In this document: positions 15,407 to 21,931 of the stretch, piece by piece
Numbering within the stretch: the stretch's first letter is position 1
How the letters are laid out: each line of letters opens with the position of its first letter
Assembly (NCBI GenBank): GCA_023433945.1
Contig: JAEYTP010000073.1
Location: 1-23,542, forward strand
Origin: Bacillota bacterium
Lineage (GTDB): Bacteria > Bacillota > Clostridia > Acetivibrionales > DSM-1351
DNA length: 23,542 nt
Reading direction: 5' to 3'
Program-made: the position numbers and the translations under genes
The notes under the pieces: generated by a model
Told to the model about the DNA's origin: nothing
What the model saw: the letters and a program-made list of their open reading frames with translations, nothing else
Database searches by the model: none

Positions 15407-15982
15407 CTAGCTTCCCCATACCCCTTGTTGTCTCAAGTCTTCCTTCAATTGCTTACGTCCGTTATGTATAAGTGTTTTTACCGTCCCGAGAGGGATTTTC
15501 ATGTTACTGGCGATATCCTCGTACTTCATATTTTTCATGTGCCGCAACAATATTGCCATTCTCGTTTTACTATCAAGGTTATTTATTGAGCTTAGCAGTA
15601 TAACCTTTGTTGATTTACAATCCATAACACTATCAACTCTGTCACTAGACTCAAGACTATCCTGGAATTCATCTCCACTAGGGAGTGTCTCGTTTAGGGA
15701 GACTAGCTCCCTTTTCCCACGCTTAAAGTTTATACACTTATTGACAGTGATTTTCTTTATCCAAGGCAAAAGGGAATACTTATCGTCAAAGGATTTAAGT
15801 CCCTTAAAAGCTGATATAAAAACCTCCTGAGTGATATCCAGAGCGTCTTCTTTATTTCCAGAGAAGTTATAAGCAATTGAATAAACATATTTGTTGTACC
15901 TCTCATAGAGATGTCCCAGGCCTTTTTTGTTATTCTTTTTATATTCTTTTATTATGGTAAGGTCTGATATCTCCAAACTCAT
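15407..15982 (-). CDS. ECF-type RNA polymerase sigma factor
   Basis: A sigma-70 family ECF factor that would direct RNA polymerase to a small regulon. With the start at 15982 the product is 191 residues. Region 2 spans about 20-90: HLYERYNKYVYSIAYN, then EDALDITQEVFISAFKGLKS and PWIKKITVNKCINFKRGKR, the core-binding and -10 recognition helices. Region 4 spans about 130-183 and includes the helix-turn-helix EDIASNMKIPLGTVKTLIHN. The linker 92-125 is acidic. The 15982 ATG has GGAG at good spacing and gives the normal ECF N-terminus. An in-frame ATG at 16030 (AGGGTG upstream) would add 16 residues and cannot be excluded. It heads a run with the anti-sigma, DUF2953 and ytfJ genes. I found no convincing promoter to show autoregulation. 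Confidence 0.93.
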   Translation of the reverse strand: MSLEISDLTIIKEYKKNNKKGLGHLYERYNKYVYSIAYNFSGNKEDALDITQEVFISAFKGLKSFDDKYSLLPWIKKITVNKCINFKRGKRELVSLNETLPSGDEFQDSLESSDRVDSVMDCKSTKVILLSSINNLDSKTRMAILLRHMKNMKYEDIASNMKIPLGTVKTLIHNGRKQLKEDLRQQGVWGS

Positions 15983-16133
15983 TAAGTACTCCATATATTT
16001 TTTTATAATAGTTTTAAAGCTTACATACATATATACACCCTAAATAATAGAAAGTTTTAAAAAAAATAAAATAATTATATAAAATTTTGATAAATAGTAG
16101 AAATTTAAGTATTCCATTATTTTATATAGACGC

Positions 16134-16175
16134 AAAAAGACTATCATTAATAGAATTTTCTAATTAACGATAGCC
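16134..16175 (-). terminator. Terminator of the 81-residue-protein gene
   Basis: On the minus strand GGCTATCGTTAATTAGA pairs with TCTATTAATGATAGTC around a short AAAT loop and is followed by TTTTT (A run at 16134-16138 on the plus strand). It separates this small gene from the sigma factor operon that follows in the same direction. Confidence 0.75.
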
Positions 16176-16176
16176 A

Positions 16177-16216
16177 TTTTAGTAATGATTATTTAGCTTT
16201 TTAGTAATGATTATTT
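16177..16216. repeat. Two tandem copies of a 22-bp unit
   Basis: The 18-base sequence TTTTAGTAATGATTATTT occurs at 16177-16194 and again at 16199-16216, period 22. It fills the space between the stop codon of the 81-residue-protein gene and the terminator hairpin. No function is visible; it looks like a local duplication. Confidence 0.85.
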
Positions 16217-16223
16217 GTTTATA

Positions 16224-16469
16224 TCAGTACATCTTATGTTTTTCGTCCATTTGAGCAACAAGCAGTTGATTCCTGCCATTAACCAAGGTTTTTCTCACAT
16301 AATACCCATTGCTTTGTAAAATATCGTATAGTTTGTCATTTTGATGATAATAGTTATTTCCGACATCCAAAATCAGAACTTCTCCTGGTTTTAGCCTAGA
16401 GGATACAACGCTCAAGCAATTATCCTCATGCAGTGATTCGGCGTTAAGAACATTATTCTGTAGCTCCAT
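16224..16469 (-). CDS. Hypothetical protein, 81 residues
   Basis: A small soluble protein I do not recognise. The first 25 residues are acidic and polar. The rest reads LKPGEVLILDVGNNYYHQND, then KLYDILQSNGYYVRKTL and NGRNQLLVAQMD, with an apparent strand-helix-strand-strand order. That order is loosely like TusA/SirA-type small domains, but the CPxP motif of TusA is missing, so I assign no function. There is no signal peptide or membrane helix. The ATG at 16469 follows GGGGTG by a normal spacing and a terminator follows the gene, which supports a real single-gene unit. It lies between the trp operon and the sigma factor operon, all on the minus strand. Confidence 0.65.
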   Translation of the reverse strand: MELQNNVLNAESLHEDNCLSVVSSRLKPGEVLILDVGNNYYHQNDKLYDILQSNGYYVRKTLVNGRNQLLVAQMDEKHKMY

Positions 16470-16549
16470 ATTATTTACACCCCATTTATATAAAGTATAA
16501 ATTTATTATTGTCCGACAGTGCAAAAAATATTTTTCAAAATACTTGTAT

Positions 16550-16609
16550 AAAAAAATGTAATAAGGGTCAATATATAAATGACCTCACAAAATACATTTT
16601 GACCCCCTT
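16550..16609 (-). terminator. Probable terminator of the trp operon
   Basis: On the minus strand AAGGGGGTCAA (16609-16599) pairs with TTGACCCTT (16571-16563) with a two-base bulge. An inner AAATG/CATTT stem supports it, and TTATTACATTTTTTT follows. It lies about 20 bases after the trpA stop. The stem is long and the T run is a little displaced, so strength is uncertain. Confidence 0.55.
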
Positions 16610-16614
16610 TACAT

Positions 16615-16644
16615 GGTTAGTCACAACGACTAACCTCTTTTTTT
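16615..16644 (+). terminator. Terminator-like hairpin overlapping the trpA stop codon
   Basis: GGTTAGTC (16615-16622) and GACTAACC (16628-16635) form a perfect 8-bp stem with a 5-base loop, followed on the plus strand by TC and seven T. By shape it is a plus-strand terminator, although no plus-strand gene leads into it. On the minus strand the stem contains the TAG stop of trpA. It may act in both directions or protect the trp mRNA 3' end. Confidence 0.55.
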
Positions 16645-17421
16645 GTCCAAATTTATACAAGCATTTTTCATAGTACAGACATATCTACAAACAGGTTCAA
16701 TACAAGCTTCTCCATGCTCTTCAATAATTTTTACTATAGAGCTTCCTACAATAATGCCATCAGCATACTGAATAAGCTCCTTTGCCTGTTCGGGAGTGGA
16801 TATTCCAAAGCCAAGTGCAACAGGGGTGGTTGAAACAGAGCGAATAGAAGAAATAACCTCTTTGATTTTTGTATCAAAAGAACTCCTTATTCCAGTTACA
16901 CCCATTGATGATACACAGTAGATAAAGCCCTCCGAACGAGTAGCAATCATTGAAATGCGTTCTTCTGAGGTAGGTGCAATCATAGAAATTAAAGAAACAC
17001 CGTATCTTTTGCAGTAGGGAAGTATCTCACCATGCTCCTCATAAGGCAAGTCAGGTATAATAATGCCACTTATACCGCATTCGTTGCATTTCTTGAAAAA
17101 GCTCTCATACCCATATTTAAACACTGGATTAATATAGGTCATTATAGCCAAGGGTACCTTTATACTTCCTCTTATGCCAGAGAGCATATCAAATATCTTG
17201 TCAGTAGTAGTTCCTGCTAAAAGTGCACGTTGACTTGCACGCTGAATGACAGGGCCTTCAGCGACAGGGTCTGAGAAGGGGAGCCCTAGCTCAATCAAAT
17301 CCGCACCAGCTTCTGCCATTGATATAATCAACTCTCTTGTGGTTTCCAGGTTTGGATCACCAGCGGTTATAAATGCCACAAATGCATTTCTCTCTTTGAA
17401 AGCCTCCGATATCTTATTCAC
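16630..17421 (-). CDS. trpA: Tryptophan synthase alpha subunit
   Basis: Cleaves indole-3-glycerol phosphate to indole and glyceraldehyde-3-phosphate and passes indole to TrpB through a tunnel. The product is 263 residues, a normal TIM barrel. Motifs: FITAGDPN near residue 18, LIELGLPFSDPVAEGPVIQ (42-60) with the catalytic Glu44, YINPVFKYG, IIPDLPYEE, YCVSSMGVTG and LGFGISTPEQ, then GIIVGSSIVK for phosphate binding. The second catalytic acid, Asp60 in Salmonella, is Glu55 here. The start codon is GTG at 17421, with GGGAGGG upstream inside trpB; the two genes overlap by 8 bp (GTGAATAA). It is the last gene of the operon and ends in a palindrome. Confidence 0.96.
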   Translation of the reverse strand: MNKISEAFKERNAFVAFITAGDPNLETTRELIISMAEAGADLIELGLPFSDPVAEGPVIQRASQRALLAGTTTDKIFDMLSGIRGSIKVPLAIMTYINPVFKYGYESFFKKCNECGISGIIIPDLPYEEHGEILPYCKRYGVSLISMIAPTSEERISMIATRSEGFIYCVSSMGVTGIRSSFDTKIKEVISSIRSVSTTPVALGFGISTPEQAKELIQYADGIIVGSSIVKIIEEHGEACIEPVCRYVCTMKNACINLDKKRG

Positions 17422-18598
17422 ACAAATCCCTCCCCATATACTTTGCTATAGATGCAACGTCTTTGTCACCTCTACCGGAGAGGCATATTACAATGCTTTG
17501 GTCCTTATTCATTGTTGGTGCAAGCTTCATGGCATATGCTACGGCATGGGCGCTTTCTATTGCAGGGATAATTCCCTCAGTCCTTGTCAGGTAACGAAAT
17601 GCATCTACAGCCTCATCATCTGTTATTGCAACATACTGAGCTCTGCCAATATCATGAAGATATGCATGCTCGGGACCAATGCCGGGGTAATCAAGACCTG
17701 CTGAAATAGAGTAAACAGGTGCAATCTGTCCGTAGTTATCCTGACAGAAGTAGGATTTCATACCATGGAATATCCCTATGCTTCCTGTGGCAATTGTTGC
17801 AGCGGTATCACTGGTATGGACACCTTTGCCAGCAGCTTCGCAACCTATGAGCTTAACAGTTTCATCCCCTATAAAATCATAGAATAGCCCCATCGCATTA
17901 CTACCGCCGCCACAGCAGGCAATAACGGCATCTGGAAGCTTGCAGGTTTTTTTATGCATTTGTGCCTTAACCTCGATGCCAATAACGCTCTGAAAGTCAC
18001 GAACCATTTCAGGATAAGGATGAGGTCCCATTACTGAGCCAAATACATAAAAGGTATCATTAACCCTTGTAGTCCACTCGCGAAAGGCTTCATTAACTGC
18101 ATCCTTTAGTGTCTGCGTTCCACTCATAACACTATGAACCTTTGCACCTAAGAGCTCCATTCTAAAAACATTGAGAGCTTGTCGACAGGTATCCTCATGC
18201 CCCATGAATATCTCGCATTCCATCCCCATTAGAGCAGCTGCAGTAGCAGTGGCGACACCATGCTGGCCTGCGCCTGTTTCAGCAATAACTCTTGTTTTTC
18301 CCATACGCTTTGCTAATAGCACTTGTCCTAAGACATTGTTGATTTTGTGTGAGCCAGTATGGTTTAGATCCTCTCTTTTGAGGAATATCTTTGCACCACC
18401 TAAGGCCTCTGTTAACTTTTGGGCATAATACAAAAGAGACGGTCTTCCTGCATATTCACACAGCAGGACTGACAATTCCTTCATAAATTCGGGGTCGGAT
18501 TTGTAATAGTTATAATTTTTTTCAATACTTATTAATTCATTTACTAGGGTCTCAGGTACATACTGTCCACCAAAGATACCGTATCGTCCTCTATCCAT
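17414..18598 (-). CDS. trpB: Tryptophan synthase beta subunit
   Basis: PLP enzyme that joins indole from TrpA with L-serine to give tryptophan. The 394 residues match the usual TrpB1 length. The PLP lysine is Lys85 in HTGSHKINN, the catalytic glutamate is Glu107 in AETGAGQHG, and the phosphate cup is CCGGGSNAMG (228-237). The N-terminus GRYGIFGGQYVPETL is typical of TrpB1 that pairs with TrpA, as opposed to the stand-alone TrpB2 type. Its ATG overlaps the end of trpF by 8 bp (ATGGATAG) and its end overlaps the trpA start by 8 bp, so the three genes are probably translated in a coupled way. Confidence 0.97.
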   Translation of the reverse strand: MDRGRYGIFGGQYVPETLVNELISIEKNYNYYKSDPEFMKELSVLLCEYAGRPSLLYYAQKLTEALGGAKIFLKREDLNHTGSHKINNVLGQVLLAKRMGKTRVIAETGAGQHGVATATAAALMGMECEIFMGHEDTCRQALNVFRMELLGAKVHSVMSGTQTLKDAVNEAFREWTTRVNDTFYVFGSVMGPHPYPEMVRDFQSVIGIEVKAQMHKKTCKLPDAVIACCGGGSNAMGLFYDFIGDETVKLIGCEAAGKGVHTSDTAATIATGSIGIFHGMKSYFCQDNYGQIAPVYSISAGLDYPGIGPEHAYLHDIGRAQYVAITDDEAVDAFRYLTRTEGIIPAIESAHAVAYAMKLAPTMNKDQSIVICLSGRGDKDVASIAKYMGRDLCE

Positions 18599-19205
18599 TT
18601 AATCTCACACTCCTAACCAAGTTCATTATTTTTCCGCTATCCTTTTGCCCATCTGTTTCAACTCCACTGCTAACATCTATACAAAATGGCTTTACAGTGG
18701 TTATAGCAAGTGAAATATTATCTATATTAATACCCCCTGCCAGATAGAAAGGTTTATTTATATCACGTATAAGACTCCAATCAAAGGTTGTGCCACTACC
18801 TCCATAGCAATCTTTACTGTAGGTATCCAAAAGAAGGTAGTCGCTTTTGTAATTATTTGCTTGCACAATATCAGAGGCCGTCTGTACTCTTACTGCTTTA
18901 ATAATATCTAATGGAACGGTGCTTTTTAGCCTAGATATGTACGAATTATCCTCATCACCATGAAGCTGAACCATATCTATAACACCTGATAGATAGTGAA
19001 GTTCTACGGTTTCTATGCTTTCATTTACAAATACCCCAACTGTCTTTATGCTTTTGGATAAATACGCTTTTAAGTTAACCGCCATTTCTAATGTTATCTG
19101 TCTTTTACTTTTTGCAAATACAAAGCCCACAAAATCTGGCTTTGCTATATTTACTGCTAGAATGTCATTCACTCTGCTCAGACCACATATCTTGACTTTG
19201 CTCAT
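18591..19205 (-). CDS. trpF: Phosphoribosylanthranilate isomerase
   Basis: Converts phosphoribosylanthranilate to CdRP by an Amadori rearrangement, between the TrpD and TrpC steps. The product is 204 residues, a stand-alone TrpF barrel. Seen motifs are KICGLSRVNDI with the catalytic base Cys7, GFVFAKSKRQI, VGVFVNES, VQLHGDE, YLLLDTYS with the catalytic acid Asp127, GGSGTTFDW, LAGGI and IDVSSGVET. GGGAGG precedes the ATG. Its upstream neighbour trpC is separated by 232 bp containing a 29-bp tandem repeat, the only large gap in the operon. Downstream it overlaps trpB. Confidence 0.96.
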   Translation of the reverse strand: MSKVKICGLSRVNDILAVNIAKPDFVGFVFAKSKRQITLEMAVNLKAYLSKSIKTVGVFVNESIETVELHYLSGVIDMVQLHGDEDNSYISRLKSTVPLDIIKAVRVQTASDIVQANNYKSDYLLLDTYSKDCYGGSGTTFDWSLIRDINKPFYLAGGINIDNISLAITTVKPFCIDVSSGVETDGQKDSGKIMNLVRSVRLNG

Positions 19206-19268
19206 AGCTTCCTCCCTGAATCAGGTTTACAAACTAAAATATATTAAATCTAGAATATTTATTAATAA

Positions 19269-19378
19269 CCTTAACCTCCACCTACTTAAAAGAATAACTT
19301 GAATCTCCGCCTATTTAAAAGAACAACTTGAATCTCCACCTATTTAAAAGAATAACTTGAATCTCCGCCTATTTAAAA
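19269..19378. repeat. 29-bp tandem repeat, nearly four units, between trpC and trpF
   Basis: Units start at 19269, 19298, 19327 and 19356 (the last incomplete). The core on the plus strand is CTTGAATCTCCGCCTATTTA followed by AAAGAATAA; units differ at a few bases (CCGCC or CCACC, AATAA or ACAA). The copies abut with no spacers. On the minus strand, the direction of trp transcription, each unit carries TAGGCGGAG or TAGGTGGAG, which is loosely ribosome-binding-site-like. A 9-bp inverted repeat (CTTCTAAAA 19392-19400, TTTTAGAAG 19413-19421) lies between the array and the trpC stop. The rest of the 232-bp gap holds no gene that I can see. Confidence 0.92.
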
Positions 19379-19437
19379 AGTATTTTGGACACTTCTAAAA
19401 ATTATTCTAAGGTTTTAGAAGCATTTAATAAAAGAGA

Positions 19438-20331
19438 TTAGTTCCTAGTTAGTGCGCCTTTAAGTTGGCTCAAGCATTGTGATATGTCGTGACTCCTCAT
19501 GAAGGCTTCTCCTATTAAAACTGCGGAAGCATTGATATCACAAAGTTTTCTTATATCCTCTAGGGTACTGATACCACTTTCGGATACAAAGATTATATTA
19601 TCGGGGATATATTTTCTTAATGAAATACTAGTATTAATGTCTACTTCAAAGGTTTGAAGATTTCGATTGTTGACACCTATTATGCGTGCCTTGGCGGCAA
19701 GCGCACTCTCAACCTCTTCTTGGCTGTGTGCCTCAACAAGGCAGGAGAGCCCTAAGCTGTCTGCAAGCTCAATATATCTAGAAAGGGTGATGTTATCAAG
19801 CAGCGAGCATATTAGTAAAATAGCGTCTGCTCCTATTAACTTAGACTGATATATCTGGTATTCATCTATAATAAAGTCCTTTCTAAGTACTGGAATTGCT
19901 ACTTGTTGCTTTATCTCACTAAGATAAATGTCACTGCCAAGGAAAAAGTCAGGCTCTGTAAGTACTGATATTGCATTAGCGCCTGCACTTTCATATTCTC
20001 TGGCAATATCTAAATATGGGAACCTATGAGCAATAATACCCTTTGAAGGGGAGGCTTTTTTGACCTCACATATAAAGGACATACCAAGAGACTTAAGTGA
20101 CCTCTCAAAGGGAAAAGTGAAGAGGGGGTTGCAGGTATCAGGATTAGGGTGAGAATAACACTCACTCCCACCTATAGCAGTATACTGAGAGTTAATAGTA
20201 ACAATGCACTCAGGCGTATGGGGCTGAGAAGCCAAGGCAAGAGCCAACAGTTTTATTTCTTCAAGAGGAATGATTTGTTTTTGTTCCTTAATTCTTTGTC
20301 TGGTACGTTGTACAATTTTATCTAGTATCAT
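19438..20331 (-). CDS. trpC: Indole-3-glycerol phosphate synthase, with an N-terminal insert
   Basis: Closes the indole ring: CdRP to indole-3-glycerol phosphate plus CO2. The barrel motifs are intact: SFICEVKKASPSKG (85-98) with the catalytic Lys, AISVLTEPDFFLGS, VLRKDFIIDEYQIYQSK, GADAILLI, VEAHS, IIGVNNRNLQTFEVD and FVSESGI, then AVLIGEAFM. At 297 residues it is about 35 longer than usual. The extra residues lie at about 38-72 (TPECIVTINSQYTAIGGSEC and onward to NPLF), before the first barrel strand, and the reading frame is not broken. The start ATG at 20331 follows AGGAGG and overlaps the trpD stop by 4 bp (ATGA). Confidence 0.94.
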   Translation of the reverse strand: MILDKIVQRTRQRIKEQKQIIPLEEIKLLALALASQPHTPECIVTINSQYTAIGGSECYSHPNPDTCNPLFTFPFERSLKSLGMSFICEVKKASPSKGIIAHRFPYLDIAREYESAGANAISVLTEPDFFLGSDIYLSEIKQQVAIPVLRKDFIIDEYQIYQSKLIGADAILLICSLLDNITLSRYIELADSLGLSCLVEAHSQEEVESALAAKARIIGVNNRNLQTFEVDINTSISLRKYIPDNIIFVSESGISTLEDIRKLCDINASAVLIGEAFMRSHDISQCLSQLKGALTRN

Positions 20332-21353
20332 TGTAAACCTCCTGAAAAAGAGTTTGAGAGCTCTACAAAGCGAAGCAACTGCTGCTTTGCCTTGCCACTG
20401 TCAATTATGTTTTTTGCCATTTCAATACACTCCCTTAGAGTGATATTATTATGTGACATATAGAGGCAAACGGCAGCATTTAGCACTACTACATCCCTCT
20501 TCGGGCCAGGCTTGCCATCCAGTATATCCAGAGCAATTACAGCATTCTCTTTTGCAGTACCGCCTGTCAGCTCATTTGAGCCACAGCGCTTTAAGCCAAA
20601 TTGTTCAGGGGATAGAAAGAAGCTGTTTAGCTTACCATTATTTATTTCACATATTGTAGAGGAATCACAAAGAGTCAGTTCATCCAAGCCATCATGCCCA
20701 TGTACCACCATTGCACGCTTCACACCAAGATTGGCGAGTACTTGAGACAATGGCTCGACTAGATTCTCATCATATACCCCAAGCAGCTGCATGTTGGCTC
20801 CTGCGGGATTGCAAAGAGGACCTAATATATTAAAGATTGTACGAACACCCAATTCCTTTCTTACCGGTGCAGCATACTTCATAGAAGCATGGTAGATTGG
20901 AGCAAACATAAAGCACATACCTATTTCATTCAAAATTTGCTCGCTTTGCTGGGCGGATAGCTGTATGTTTATTCCTAACGCTTCCAATAAATCTGCACTA
21001 CCGCATTTACTTGAAACTGATCTGTTCCCGTGCTTAGCCACAGGCACACCTCCTGCTGAAACCACAAAGGAAGCTACCGTTGAGATGTTGAAGGTATTTG
21101 CCTCGTCTCCACCTGTACCAACAATATCAAGTACATCCATTTTTGGTTTAAGCTTGGTGCATTTATCGCGCATTACCATTGCACATGCGGTAATCTCCTC
21201 TATTGATTCTCCCTTCATTCGCATTGCAGTCAGAAAAGATGCTATTTGAGCATTTGTAGCTGCGCCATCCATTATTTCTGACATTACCTCTTTTGTTGTT
21301 TCTAGGTCTAAGTTGTTATTGTTTATCAGTCTATATATTGCCTTATCAATCAT
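20328..21353 (-). CDS. trpD: Anthranilate phosphoribosyltransferase
   Basis: Transfers the phosphoribosyl group of PRPP to anthranilate, the second committed step of tryptophan synthesis. The product is 341 residues, a normal stand-alone TrpD with no fused glutaminase domain. Signature motifs are DIVGTGGDEANTFNIST (76-92), which binds PRPP, KHGNRSVSSKCGSADLLEAL (107-126) for anthranilate and metal, FAPIYHASMKYAAPVRKELG and RTIFNILGPLCNPA. It overlaps trpG upstream and trpC downstream by 4 bp each, the ATGA type of junction typical of coupled translation. Confidence 0.97.
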   Translation of the reverse strand: MIDKAIYRLINNNNLDLETTKEVMSEIMDGAATNAQIASFLTAMRMKGESIEEITACAMVMRDKCTKLKPKMDVLDIVGTGGDEANTFNISTVASFVVSAGGVPVAKHGNRSVSSKCGSADLLEALGINIQLSAQQSEQILNEIGMCFMFAPIYHASMKYAAPVRKELGVRTIFNILGPLCNPAGANMQLLGVYDENLVEPLSQVLANLGVKRAMVVHGHDGLDELTLCDSSTICEINNGKLNSFFLSPEQFGLKRCGSNELTGGTAKENAVIALDILDGKPGPKRDVVVLNAAVCLYMSHNNITLRECIEMAKNIIDSGKAKQQLLRFVELSNSFSGGLQ

Positions 21354-21931
21354 ATCTGCCCACCCCCTATGTTTAAGAAATTGCTAATAATTGTTGCACC
21401 AAGTGGAGTAAGAATGGACTCCGGGTGGAATTGTATTCCGTAAACCTCATGGTCTCTATGCTTTACACCCATTATTTCACCTATATCATCCTCTGCAATA
21501 ACCAACAGGTGGTCAGTAAGGGTATGGGGCTGAGCAGATAACGAATGGTACCTGCCGGCGGTGATAATAGGGGGCAGACCCCTAAATATATTACTGCCAT
21601 TTGCTATGTGAATGGCACTTTGTTTTCCATGCATAAGTTTTCTTGCATAGCTGACTGTTACTCCAAACACTTCGCATATTGCTTGGTGTCCAAGACAAAC
21701 CCCGAGAATTGGAAGTTTGCCAGCAAAGTATGAAATAACCTCCTCACATATGCCCGCTTCTTTTGGGTGACCGGGACCGGGGGAAATAATAATATGGGAG
21801 GGGTTTAGCCGCTCAATTTCTTCTATATTTAATTCATCATTTCTAATTACTTTAATATCGGAGTTAAAAGTGCCAATCAACTGATATAGGTTATAAGAAA
21901 AGCTATCATAGTTATCTATCAATAAAATCAT
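21350..21931 (-). CDS. trpG: Anthranilate synthase glutamine amidotransferase subunit
   Basis: Class I glutamine amidotransferase that releases ammonia from glutamine and passes it to TrpE. The product is 193 residues. Visible are the N-terminal LLIDNYDSFSYNL, the oxyanion segment SPGPGHPKEAG (50-60), the nucleophile Cys79 in GVCLGHQAI, RYHSL, and the His169-Glu171 pair in QFHPES. The family also includes PabA of folate synthesis, and one protein often serves both; its place in the trp operon favours TrpG. Its ATG overlaps the trpE stop by one base (TAATG), with AAGGAG upstream. Confidence 0.96.
   Translation of the reverse strand: MILLIDNYDSFSYNLYQLIGTFNSDIKVIRNDELNIEEIERLNPSHIIISPGPGHPKEAGICEEVISYFAGKLPILGVCLGHQAICEVFGVTVSYARKLMHGKQSAIHIANGSNIFRGLPPIITAGRYHSLSAQPHTLTDHLLVIAEDDIGEIMGVKHRDHEVYGIQFHPESILTPLGATIISNFLNIGGGQI

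Noticed and set aside
15242..15589. 115-codon plus-strand open frame over the sigma/anti-sigma genes
   Set aside because: It is antisense to two genes with clear domain motifs and lacks a ribosome-binding site.
16031..16133. ECF autoregulated promoter (GGAATACTT at 16110-16118 on the minus strand)
   Set aside because: It resembles a GGAAC-type -35 only weakly and no matching -10 is at the right distance.
19269..19378. CRISPR array, because the unit is about the right repeat length
   Set aside because: The 29-bp units abut directly with no unique spacers, units vary between copies, and no cas gene is present.
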